Positions 16,917 through 26,000 of a stretch of 64,000 bases of DNA are shown in pieces. The translations under genes were made by a program, and so were the position numbers. Under the pieces are notes generated by a model, which ran no database searches, had not been told where the DNA came from, and was given only the letters and a program-made list of their open reading frames with translations. Each line of letters opens with the position of its first letter. The stretch's first letter is position 1. The DNA comes from Treponema sp. C6A8 (GTDB lineage Bacteria; Spirochaetota; Spirochaetia; Treponematales; Treponemataceae), in contig NZ_JHVB01000001.1 in assembly GCF_000619925.1 (NCBI RefSeq), positions 744,001 through 808,000 of the forward strand, read 5' to 3'.

Positions 16917-18413
16917 TTATCTCTCACATCTTCCAAAGAGCTTTGAATAATAGCCAAGGAATTCAAACTGCTTATCAGTAATCTGATCCTCACTGGCACG
17001 CCACTTCCAGTTGTTGCCTACTGTAGATGGAATGTTCATGCGGGCAGCACCGTCAAGGCCGATTAAATCCTGCATGCACAAAATACAGGTGTTGGCAACA
17101 CAGCTGAGAGCACTGATCATCATTTCCTGGCGGAGTTCGTCGTCGCTGTTGGCACGGAGATATTTTTTTGCAAAGGCAACGTCCTCAGCGCCGGCTGATT
17201 TACACCAGCCAAGAATTGTGTCGTTATCGTGGGTTCCTGTGTAAACAACGCTGTTGTGACCGTAGCGGTGAGGAATGTAATCACTTTCTTCGCGGCTGTC
17301 AAAGGCAAACTGAAGAACCTTCATTCCAGGGAAGCCTACGTCCTTAAGCATCTGAATTACAGTAGGGGTCAGGAAACCAAGGTCTTCTGCAATAATATTG
17401 ATGTCGCCGAACTCTTTTCTGATTTCGTTAAAGAGATGAGCGCCAGGCCCCTTTCTCCACTGACCGGTCTTTGCATTCGGAGAACCGAAAGGAATACAGT
17501 AATATTCATCAAAACCGCGGAAGTGATCGATTCGGATTACATCATAAATTTTAAGACATTCTGAAATGCGCTTTTTCCACCAGGCGTAATTTGTCTGCTT
17601 GTGGTATTCCCAGTCGTAAACAGGGTTACCCCAGAGCTGACCGTCTGCACTAAAGGCATCTGGAGGACAACCTGCAACTTCAATAGGAGTCAAATCACCT
17701 TTAAGGGCAAACTGCTTTGGATTTGTCCAGACATCGCTTGAATCTGCGGCAACGTAAATAGGAATATCACCTACAATTTTAATGCCGTTATCGTTTGCGT
17801 ATTTTTTAAGCTCGTACCACTGTTTATAGAAGAGATACTGCAAAATCTTATAATACTGGACGCGTTTTGCACAGCGCTGAGACCAGTTTACAACTGCGCC
17901 CGGCTGGCGAACTTTAATGTCACTTTCCCAGGTAGAAAAGCTTGCTCCGTTGTGGGCATCTTTAATTGCCATAAAAAGCGCATAGTCATCCAGCCAGAAA
18001 GAATTGTCTGAACAGTATTTTTCAAAATCTGCAGGAATATTTTTGTTAAAGTTTTCCTGAATTTTTGCAAAAACCTTGTGGCGTTCAACATACAAAAGAC
18101 CGTAATCAACGTAGTTTTTATTGTCGCCCCAGTTTACATTAGCCCAGTCTTCGTGAGCCAAAAGCCCTTCGCTTTCCAGTTTTTCAAAATCAATAAAATA
18201 AGGGTTTCCGGCGAAAGTTGAAAAGCTCTGGTAAGGAGAATCGCCGTAGCTTGTAGGACAGATTGGAAGCATCTGCCAGTAGGTCTGTCCGTACTTTTTA
18301 AGGTAATCTACAAACTGATAGGCATATTTTCCCAAAGTTCCGATTCCGGTATTTCCCGGAAGAGAAGAAATATGCATCAAAACTCCGCTTGCTCTATTGT
18401 CTAAAATACTCAT
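16917..18413 (-). CDS. malQ: 4-alpha-glucanotransferase (amylomaltase)
   Basis: The 498-residue GH77 enzyme transfers alpha-1,4-glucan segments between maltodextrins in the cytosol. It opens with the family signature SGVLMHISSLPGNTGIGTLG and GQTYWQMLPICPTSYGDSPY. The nucleophile region is VIRIDHFRGFDEYY and the acid/base Glu lies in NIIAEDLGFLTP; YTGTHDNDTILGW is the third conserved block. Length matches bacterial MalQ. It starts 8 bases after the LacI-family gene and is the last gene of the alpha-glucan island, which suggests the upstream importer carries maltodextrins. Confidence 0.96.
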   Translation of the reverse strand: MSILDNRASGVLMHISSLPGNTGIGTLGKYAYQFVDYLKKYGQTYWQMLPICPTSYGDSPYQSFSTFAGNPYFIDFEKLESEGLLAHEDWANVNWGDNKNYVDYGLLYVERHKVFAKIQENFNKNIPADFEKYCSDNSFWLDDYALFMAIKDAHNGASFSTWESDIKVRQPGAVVNWSQRCAKRVQYYKILQYLFYKQWYELKKYANDNGIKIVGDIPIYVAADSSDVWTNPKQFALKGDLTPIEVAGCPPDAFSADGQLWGNPVYDWEYHKQTNYAWWKKRISECLKIYDVIRIDHFRGFDEYYCIPFGSPNAKTGQWRKGPGAHLFNEIRKEFGDINIIAEDLGFLTPTVIQMLKDVGFPGMKVLQFAFDSREESDYIPHRYGHNSVVYTGTHDNDTILGWCKSAGAEDVAFAKKYLRANSDDELRQEMMISALSCVANTCILCMQDLIGLDGAARMNIPSTVGNNWKWRASEDQITDKQFEFLGYYSKLFGRCER

Positions 18414-18421
18414 AGTTTCTC

Positions 18422-19432
18422 CTAAATATATACCCTTTTTACGCTTTCACCCTGAACAAACTCAAAAGGAATGTATTTGTTCACAGGTTCAGCATTATTT
18501 TCTATACAGTCAAGCAGTATTGAAAGTCCTTCATCTGCCAGGCTGTTTGAAAGCTGTTTAATAGTAGTAAGACGCGGCAAATAAAATTCACCAAGAGAAA
18601 TACCGTCAAAGCCGATTACAGAAATATCTTCCGGGATTTTATATCCCATATCTGAAAGCTGACGGCAGGCACCGATTGCCATTGCGTCCGACATTGTAAA
18701 AATCGCAGTCAAATCCCTGTTCTTTTCAATCAGGATTTTTGCTGCATAAGCCCCGCCCTCAAAAGAATATTTTGAAGCGACGTAAGACTCCTTAAAATCA
18801 AAATCTAATCCTGCCATTTTCATAGCAGATAAAAAGCCGTCAAAACGCTTCTGCGTCATGTCAGATCCGCCAAGATTACCGCCGATAACTCCGATTTTCT
18901 GATGGCCGTTATGAATAAGGTAATTTGCCGAATACTGGGCAGCAGTAAAGTTATCGGTAGAGACGCTGGAAAGACAGATCCCTTCTATTCTATCTGCCTC
19001 ATTGGAAATTACGACGCAGGGCACCTGAAGCTTTTCAAAATCTTCCCGGAATAAATCAGGGCTTCCACCAAGAAAAATCACCCCGACCGGCTTCTGCTCA
19101 TAGTAAATGCGGTTAGCTGCTTTTGCCTCATTTTCGTATTCATCAAGAACTACAACGCTGGCATTATATGGAAGCGGCTCAATTCTTTTTTGAATACGTT
19201 CCAGAAGGCTGTTCAAAAGAATGCTGGAAGTTCCCTTTACGATGATGACTAAAGTTTTTCTGTCCTGCTGCTTAAGCTGCTTTGCATTTGTATTGAGAAT
19301 AAAATCATGCTTTTTTACAACTGCCAGAACTTTTTCACGGGTCTTGTCACTCACATCGGGGTGATTGTTCAAAACTCGGGAAACAGTTCCAACAGCGCAG
19401 CCGCATTCGCGGGCAATATCCTTTATAGTCAT
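18422..19432 (-). CDS. LacI-family transcriptional regulator
   Basis: The 336-residue regulator has an N-terminal LacI HTH (MTIKDIARECGCAVGTVSRV, then LNNHPDVSDKTREKVL, residues 1-37), a hinge, and a periplasmic-binding-like effector domain with VTTDNFTAAQYSANYL-type and MSDAMAIGACRQLSDMGYKI motifs. It lies between the ABC importer genes and malQ. Three LacI-type operator sequences (TGGAAACGTTTCCA) sit next to the promoter of the binding-protein gene upstream, so it probably represses its own operon until a maltodextrin-like sugar is present. Confidence 0.93.
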   Translation of the reverse strand: MTIKDIARECGCAVGTVSRVLNNHPDVSDKTREKVLAVVKKHDFILNTNAKQLKQQDRKTLVIIVKGTSSILLNSLLERIQKRIEPLPYNASVVVLDEYENEAKAANRIYYEQKPVGVIFLGGSPDLFREDFEKLQVPCVVISNEADRIEGICLSSVSTDNFTAAQYSANYLIHNGHQKIGVIGGNLGGSDMTQKRFDGFLSAMKMAGLDFDFKESYVASKYSFEGGAYAAKILIEKNRDLTAIFTMSDAMAIGACRQLSDMGYKIPEDISVIGFDGISLGEFYLPRLTTIKQLSNSLADEGLSILLDCIENNAEPVNKYIPFEFVQGESVKRVYI

Positions 19433-19455
19433 ATTAAAAAATATATCAACACCAT

Positions 19456-19537
19456 GAAAAATGCTTGCTCCGGGAACCGTGATATTGCTCCGCTACGTGA
19501 CGCTACGCAAATCACGAACCCCAGCTCCGCATTTTTC
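19456..19537. repeat. Palindromic element with AAAAATGC ends, copy C
   Basis: Left arm GAAAAATGCTTGCTCC...GAACCGTGAT (19456-19483) pairs with the right arm ATCACGAACC...GCTCCGCATTTTTC (19511-19537). The right arm matches that of the element at 50816-50973 almost base for base (GAACC-C-GCTCCGCATTTTT). It lies between the MalG-like permease stop and the lacI start, where it may lower or uncouple lacI-malQ expression. Confidence 0.8.
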
Positions 19538-19569
19538 ACATCGCATTTCCTTTTTAATCTGCCGAACAG

Positions 19570-20415
19570 CTAGCCTTTCACAGCACCGGCAATAACGCCC
19601 TTGATTATATACTTTTGTGACGAAATATAGAATGCAATAATAGGAACAATTGCAACTACCAGCATAGCCATAAATCCACCGTAATCAGTTGAACCATAAG
19701 CGCCCTGCATTGCAAGCTGAATTGCAACAGGAACAGTCTTGTGGTCAGAACCCAAAATAAGATAAGGAAGAAGATAGTCATTCCAGATCCACATTGCCTG
19801 AAGAATTGCAACAGTAATTGCAGTCGGCTTCAGCATCGGGAACACTACCATAAAGTAAGTCTGAATAGGATTACAGCCGTCAATTGTTGCAGCCTCTTCA
19901 ACCTCAAGCGGAATCGACTTAATAAAACCTGTGAACATGAAAACTGTAAGACCGGCACCAAAGCCAAGGTAAACAAAAAGAATTCCGAATACGTTATCAA
20001 AATAAATGCGGTTTACCACAAAAGTCATTGTGTACATTACCATCTGGAATGGAACAATCATACTGAAGGTAAACATATAATAAAGAATTCTTGTAAACTT
20101 GCTTTTAGCGCGAACAATAAACCATGCAGTCATGGAAGTACAGACAATAATCAGCATAACACCGACAACTGTAATCCAAACAGAACGGATAAAGGCGATA
20201 AAAAATCCCGAAGAAGTAATACCGCGGACATAGTTTTCAAATCCTACGAACATTGAACCAAAAGGCAGCGCAAAAGGATCTGTAGAAACATAAAGGCGCG
20301 ACTTAAAGGAGTTCATAAAAACAAGTAAAATCGGAAAAATAAATATTGCAGTAAGGGCAATGAGAAGACAGGTCTGTGCGAACTGCTTAGTCCCTTTGTT
20401 ATTTTCTATCATCAT
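19570..20415 (-). CDS. Sugar ABC transporter permease (MalG type), alpha-glucan island
   Basis: The 281-residue permease has six membrane helices and the EAA loop EVEEAATIDGCNPIQTYFMV. It starts MMIENNKGTKQFAQTCLLIA, overlapping the MalF-like stop by one base. It should form the membrane channel with the 20415-21269 product and receive sugar from the 21516-22841 binding protein. No ATPase is encoded nearby. Maltodextrin is the most likely substrate given downstream malQ. It is only distantly similar to the other MalG-like gene at 6791-7609, so the two operons are not a recent duplication. Confidence 0.93.
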   Translation of the reverse strand: MMIENNKGTKQFAQTCLLIALTAIFIFPILLVFMNSFKSRLYVSTDPFALPFGSMFVGFENYVRGITSSGFFIAFIRSVWITVVGVMLIIVCTSMTAWFIVRAKSKFTRILYYMFTFSMIVPFQMVMYTMTFVVNRIYFDNVFGILFVYLGFGAGLTVFMFTGFIKSIPLEVEEAATIDGCNPIQTYFMVVFPMLKPTAITVAILQAMWIWNDYLLPYLILGSDHKTVPVAIQLAMQGAYGSTDYGGFMAMLVVAIVPIIAFYISSQKYIIKGVIAGAVKG

Positions 20416-21269
20416 TAGTGTTCAATCTCCTTTGTATTTGTAAGTTTAAGCTGAACAAAGGCAATAATGGCAACAATCAGGAAGAAAACCACAGCCTTAG
20501 CCTGACCTACCCCCTGGAAACCTGTTCTACCGTAGAAGGTTTTGTAAATGTTCAGGGCGAGCATTTCTGTACTTGTACCAGGAGCGCCGTTTGTAAGTGC
20601 CAGGTTCTGGTCGAACATTTTGAAAGAGTTTGTAAGTGTCAGGAACATACAGATAGTAATGGAAGGCATTACCATCGGAAGTTTGATTTTGAAAAGTGTT
20701 GTAAGGCCCGAAGCACCGTCAATTGAAGCTGCCTCAAGCATATCAGAAGGAATATTCTGAAGACCGGCAATGTAGATTACCATCATATAACCGATAAGCT
20801 GCCAGTTTGTAAGAACTACAAGTCCCCAGAATCCGTATTTTGCATTGAAAGAAATATCCTCTCCAAAAAAGTGAAGAAGAATACCATTAATAAGAAGGTT
20901 CCAGATATATCCAAGTACAATACCGCCGATTAAGTTTGGCATGAAGAAAACCGAGCGGAAGAAGTTTGTTCCCTTAAGACCTTTTGTAAGAAGAAGAGCC
21001 AGAAGGAATGCAAAAACGTTTACAGTAATCATGGAAACAACAGTAAATAATGTTGTAAATCTCAGTGCATGGATAAATTCATCATTGATTGTAAAAGCAC
21101 GAATATAATTCTTAAAGCCAACAAAATGCGCGTCCGTAACAACCTTGAATTTTGTAAAAGAAAGCAAAAATCCCATGATAAATGGAACTACAAAAAAAAG
21201 TGTAAAAGCAAGCAATGTTGGCAAAACAAATACTGGAAAATATTTTTTTATTGCCTTGTTGTTTTCCAT
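20415..21269 (-). CDS. Sugar ABC transporter permease (MalF type), alpha-glucan island
   Basis: The 284-residue permease begins MENNKAIKKYFPVFVLPTLL, with six helices and the EAA loop MLEAASIDGASGLTTLFKIK. It is the MalF-like half of the importer. It follows the binding-protein gene after a 246-base gap holding a large palindrome (21327-21456), the same arrangement as in the beta-galactoside operon. Substrate inferred as a maltodextrin. Confidence 0.93.
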   Translation of the reverse strand: MENNKAIKKYFPVFVLPTLLAFTLFFVVPFIMGFLLSFTKFKVVTDAHFVGFKNYIRAFTINDEFIHALRFTTLFTVVSMITVNVFAFLLALLLTKGLKGTNFFRSVFFMPNLIGGIVLGYIWNLLINGILLHFFGEDISFNAKYGFWGLVVLTNWQLIGYMMVIYIAGLQNIPSDMLEAASIDGASGLTTLFKIKLPMVMPSITICMFLTLTNSFKMFDQNLALTNGAPGTSTEMLALNIYKTFYGRTGFQGVGQAKAVVFFLIVAIIAFVQLKLTNTKEIEH

Positions 21270-21326
21270 AAAAAATAATCCTCAAAAATAAATCTAATAA
21301 AAAATGTTGTTTAATAAATAAAAAAA

Positions 21327-21456
21327 CTGTAAAAAACAGCTACCGCTATGGCGCGTATTCAATCTGCGGGCGTGGGATATTTGGAAATTGGACTCGCTTC
21401 GCTCGCCCCCACGATGCAGCTTGAATCCGCACCTACGCTCCCGCTGTTTTTTACAG
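21327..21456 (-). repeat. Long palindrome between binding-protein and permease genes, element E
   Basis: CTGTAAAAAACAGC (21327-21340) pairs perfectly with GCTGTTTTTTACAG (21443-21456). The arms continue with matched blocks around ATTCAA and GCGTGGG/CCCCACG, and an inner CTCGC-TTC-GCTCG-like tip. The total span is 130 bases. It occupies most of the 246-base gap after the binding-protein stop. The CAGC/GCTG ends resemble the outer arms of the element at 6590-6750. Confidence 0.85.
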
Positions 21457-21515
21457 CTCCGAATTAGTATCAGTTTTGTTATTACATTTAAGTAATAATC
21501 AAATTACTTATTCGA

Positions 21516-22841
21516 TTACTCTTCTACTAACTCCCATTCAGTCTTCCAGTTCTTTACAACGTTAGAAGCTACAGTGTTCCAGTCTTTAGAACCCTGGCAG
21601 TACTGAAGAAGGTCAGCACCAAAGTTGTCTTTGAATGTCTGTGAAGGGAACAATGTGAAGTTCCAAGATACAGAAGTAATTCCTTTCTTAGACATGAATT
21701 TCAAGATTTCTTTAGCAAGTGGATCTGTTGGTTTTTCGTTCTCAGCGAATGTATCGAAAGGAGCGATGAAACCAAGTTTGTTTGTTACATAGTTCTTACC
21801 TGTAGAAGAAGAGTACAACCAGTAGATGAAGTCAGCAGTTGCTTTCTGATCTTCTTTAGAAGCTTTCTTGTTGATACAGTAGAAGTTTTCTGTTCCAACA
21901 CAAAGACCCTGGTTTTCTTCACCAGCTACACCAGTATAGATTGGGAGATATTTTACGTTGTCAGCCTTAACTTTGTTTCCGCTTACACCGTTAATCTGTC
22001 CCCAAGCCCAGTTACCGTTCTGAACCATAGCACATTCTTCCAAAGCAAATTCAGCCATAGACTGATCTACAGTTTTTACACCAACGTTTTTCTTGTCTAC
22101 AACAGAGTCAGTTGTGTAAAGATCGAAGATGTTCTTGAAGTTGTTACCATACTGGAATTTGATTGCGTGAGTAGCCTTTGAAGTCAAGTCAATCTTGTTG
22201 TTCTTGAATTCGTAATAAACAGGAAGGTTTGCAAGGTGTGTCTGCCATCTCCAGTCCTCACCTGCTTTCAAAGAAGTAGAAGCGAATACACCTTTGATTC
22301 CGAGAGCAGCAGCGTTTTTCTGCATATCGTCGCAGAGTTCCTTAAGTTTAGCAAAGTTGTTGATTTCGTCCATGCTCTTGAAAGATGTAGCTTTTGTTGA
22401 AAGTGCAAAGTATTTGTCAGTAATAGCCTTGTTGTAAATAATTCCGTAGCCTTCAACTACATAAGGAATACCATAAGCCTTGCCCTTATCTGTGATTGCA
22501 AGTGATTTGTCAGAAAGATGTTTATAGATTTCAGTACCAGTCAAATCAGCGCAGTAATCTTTCCAGTTTGAGTAGCCTACAGGTCCGTTAATCTGGAACA
22601 ATGTAGGAGCCTGTTTTGTTGCCATTTTTGCTGTCAAAGTAGATTCATAAGTGTTGTTAGCAGCAGTTTCAACGATAACCTTTACGCCAGTTTCCTTTTC
22701 GTAAGCGGCAGCAAGTTCTTCATAAACAGCAGTTACTTCTGGTTTGAAGTTAAGGTAGCGTACAGTTCCCTTTTTTGGAGCAGCATTCAAACTGAGTGCG
22801 GCAGCCAGCATAGCACAAGTGCTAATTACGATTTTTTTCAT
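21516..22841 (-). CDS. Sugar-binding protein of an ABC importer, alpha-glucan island
   Basis: The 441-residue protein begins MKKIVISTCAMLAAALSLNA with a Sec signal and no lipobox cysteine, unlike the lipoprotein in the other sugar operon. The mature part is a family-1 solute-binding protein: GTVRYLNFKPEVTAVYEELA, AYGIPYVVEGYGIIYN and the late ADFIYWLYSSSTGKNYVTN segment. It may therefore be a freely periplasmic receptor. AGGAGG precedes the ATG. Expression is likely controlled by the LacI-type operators at 22876-22938. Confidence 0.9.
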   Translation of the reverse strand: MKKIVISTCAMLAAALSLNAAPKKGTVRYLNFKPEVTAVYEELAAAYEKETGVKVIVETAANNTYESTLTAKMATKQAPTLFQINGPVGYSNWKDYCADLTGTEIYKHLSDKSLAITDKGKAYGIPYVVEGYGIIYNKAITDKYFALSTKATSFKSMDEINNFAKLKELCDDMQKNAAALGIKGVFASTSLKAGEDWRWQTHLANLPVYYEFKNNKIDLTSKATHAIKFQYGNNFKNIFDLYTTDSVVDKKNVGVKTVDQSMAEFALEECAMVQNGNWAWGQINGVSGNKVKADNVKYLPIYTGVAGEENQGLCVGTENFYCINKKASKEDQKATADFIYWLYSSSTGKNYVTNKLGFIAPFDTFAENEKPTDPLAKEILKFMSKKGITSVSWNFTLFPSQTFKDNFGADLLQYCQGSKDWNTVASNVVKNWKTEWELVEE

Positions 22842-22875
22842 TATTTCCTCCTAGAAAAAAATACATTTTTTATTA

Positions 22876-22938
22876 AATTGGAAACGTTTCCAATTTTACA
22901 CATTATTTTTGGAAACGTTACTGGAAACGTTTCCAAAT
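22876..22938 (-). promoter_or_regulatory. LacI-type operator cluster
   Basis: Two perfect 14-bp palindromes TGGAAACGTTTCCA are present (22879-22892 region and 22922-22935), plus a half-site TGGAAACGTTA at 22910-22920. The distal one lies immediately downstream of the -10 box, covering the start site, which fits repression by roadblock. The central CG and AAACGTTT match the LacI/GalR operator style. The likely ligand protein is the LacI-family regulator at 18422-19432. Confidence 0.9.
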
Positions 22939-22947
22939 TACATTTTA

Positions 22948-22976
22948 ACAATATCACGGGATTTTACACTTGTCAA
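22948..22976 (-). promoter_or_regulatory. Sigma-70 promoter of the alpha-glucan operon
   Basis: On the minus strand, TTGACA (22971-22976) and TATTGT (22948-22953) are spaced by exactly 17 bases. Transcription would start near 22941, just before the operator at 22922-22938, leaving a leader of about 100 bases before the binding-protein start. Confidence 0.82.
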
Positions 22977-23082
22977 ATAAATTTTAGCAAATTTTGAAAA
23001 ATATTTTAACGATAAACCATTTTTCAGGCGGGCGTCATCTCAAACTCGCCTTCCAGGCTCCACTACGTTCGGCACTCCGGCA

Positions 23083-26000
23083 TTAAAATGCCTGCGTGCT
23101 GGCTTCGCCACCTTCCACGCTCGCGCCGTATGCAACTTCATCAGTTTCAGTGACAGTCTTCTCAACGTTGAGTTTTCCGCTTTCTATCAAATCAAGCATG
23201 ATGTCCACAAGACAAGGATCAAACTGCTTGCCGGCGCTTCTCTTAAGCTCTGCCGTTACAAAATCCATATCCAGGGCTTTTCGGTAAACTCGGTTTGCAG
23301 TCATGGCATCAAAGGCATCGGCAATTCCAATAATTCTGGCGTTTACGGGAATTTTCTCCCCTTTCAAGCCGTTAGGATAGCCGGTTCCGTCAAAATGCTC
23401 ATGGTGATATTTAGCACCTTCATCAACATGAGGAATAAGCGTAAAGTCTTTCAGAATTGCGCCACCAATTATCGTGTGCTTTTTCATTATTTCATATTCA
23501 TCATCATTAAGAGCCGACTGCTTGTTCAAAATTGCATCCGGAACACCAATCTTTCCGATATCATGCAAGAGTCCTGTTCGCCTCAGCTGTGCCTGTTCAT
23601 CTTCTGTAAAACCAAGCTCCTTGGCAATCAAAACAGCGTATTCGGCAACACGCATGGAATGACGACCGGTACTTTCATTACGGGCTTCAAGGGCATTTGC
23701 AATAGAGAAAATTGTTTCGTTACCCAGGCGAACCTGCCGCTTGATATCTTCCATTTCCTTATTCTGCTTTTCAAGGCGTTTTTCCTGCAGGGCAGAAGTT
23801 ACATACCAGGTAAGCCATACAATCGCAAGCATGGCAACACCCAGGGTATAAATAAAGAACCACCAGTTATCGTAAATCCTGAAAGGCTTTTTAATCGTGT
23901 AGATAGACTCTTCCACAGTTCTTCGTCCCTTTGAATCAAGAACTGCTATGTGAAATTTGTATTCCCCGGACTTTATGTTTGTGTAAATCTTACTTGTAAG
24001 CTCATTCTGCAGCATGACAGAAGGCTTTTCATCGACACCTTCCAGAAAAAGACTTACATAAGGTGTATTCAGGGAATAATTTATGATTTCAGGAACAATT
24101 TCCACAGTTCCAGTTTCAGAAGAAAGGATAAAAGGAATATCCTTCTGAACAATATGCCTTCTTCCGTCAATTACAACAGATTTTAACTGCATGCGGTAAG
24201 AATGTTCCTGCTTATCATAAGTATTGAGGTTGATTTTTGAAGCCCCTGCATCACAGGAAAGATACAAGTCTCCGTTTTCATCAAGATAATTCCAGGAATT
24301 TGCAGTAAGAGCGCCCCTCAAGCCTTTTTCAGAATCCAGAAGCTCGTAATCAAGCTTCATTCCGCTCAAAAGTTCATCCCGGTTTACAACATAAATTCCT
24401 GCGCTGCACAAAACAAAAAGGTTTTTATCAGGCCGGATAATCAAGTCATAATTATTTGAATAAGGGAAATTCGAAAGAATGCGGATAGGCTTTTCCGCCC
24501 CCTCTGAAAAATCAAGATATGCAAGACCGTTACTTGTTACGGCAAAAACTTTTCCCGTCGGATTTTCTCCCTCGAAATCATTTACAGTACGCAAAATTAC
24601 ATTGGAAGAAATTCCGTCGCTTCTTTTTATCAGCCTTGAAATAGAATAAGTTCCCTCTTCATCTTCCTTTTCTATTACAGCAAGACCGCCGCCGTCAGTG
24701 CCCGCAAGAATGATACCGTCAGGAGTTTCAGAAAGACACAAAACCATTGAGTTTTCAAAGCCGTCCTTTACAGTAAGCCACTGAACAATCCTGTCATTTT
24801 TAATTAGAGCAAGACCGTCACTGGAACCTGCGGCAAGAGCTCCGTCTGCAAGTTCAATCGCCACACGGAACAGATGCCCCTGTCCCAGTGTAATAATCCG
24901 CCCGTCAGGGAAAACTTTTACAAGCCCCCGGGACTTTGTGCTTATCCACATTTCTCCGTTTTTAGTCAGAGTTATACAGCGGCAGCGAACACCCTTTAAG
25001 AATTTTGTAATTTCATTATTAAGCGGGCGTTCACTTTCAGCGTCAACTGCCATAAGTCCGTCATCTGTTGCAAAGTAAAGCACTCCCCTATATTTAGCTG
25101 TAGAGTTTACGACAGAAACAGGCAGGTCAGCCGACGCATAGATTTCAGAAAAAGAGTTTTCGCACATCTTAAGAAGGCCAAGTCTTGATGATGTAAACCA
25201 GAAGTTTCCCTGATAGTCCTCTGTCATGTTATCAATGGAATTATTAAAATTTCCGCTTTCAATCAGGCTGATTTTTCCATTTTCAATACAACCGATTCCG
25301 TTATCAGCGCAGACAAATGCTGTATCATTATAAAATTCAACCGAGTTTATATGATAAAAGCCCTGACAATCTATCTGAGAGTCAAAGACAAGCTCTTTCC
25401 CACGAACCTGATATGACAGTAGCTTGTTTGAATCCGTTGCCGCATATAAAAGTCCTTCTGGCGTAAAGGCAACAGAAATAAAGCGCTCCTTTATATTTTT
25501 AGAAGTCCAGCCAATTCCGTCAGCATTATTAAATAAAAATAAAGTTCCGGCTGAACTTACTGCGGCAATATGTTCATCCTTGTCAGCCGCAAGGCTTATT
25601 GCCGTCTGAATTTCAGGAAAAGTTGAAACAACTCCTAAGCCGTCTGCAATTTCAAGGACAGCCAGAGCTTCTGCCGTTCCCACATAATAAAGTCCGTCAC
25701 TTCCGCGGATAATGCTTCTTACAGCGTCGGCAGGCAGGCCGTCACTTTCTTCAATCACGTTCATAATGCTTTCATTGATGATGATTGAAAGTCCGTTATC
25801 ATTTGTTCCAACAAAAAGCCTGTCATCATCATCAACATAAAGGCATTTTACAGCCTTAATTGAGTCAAACTCCGTCATAAGGCGGAACTCAATTCCGTTA
25901 TAGCGGTAAAGACCTTCATAAGTTCCAATCCATAAAACACCGTCATCTGTGGAAACTATATCATTTGCCTTGCCGCCGTTAAGTCCGTTGGATTTATTGT

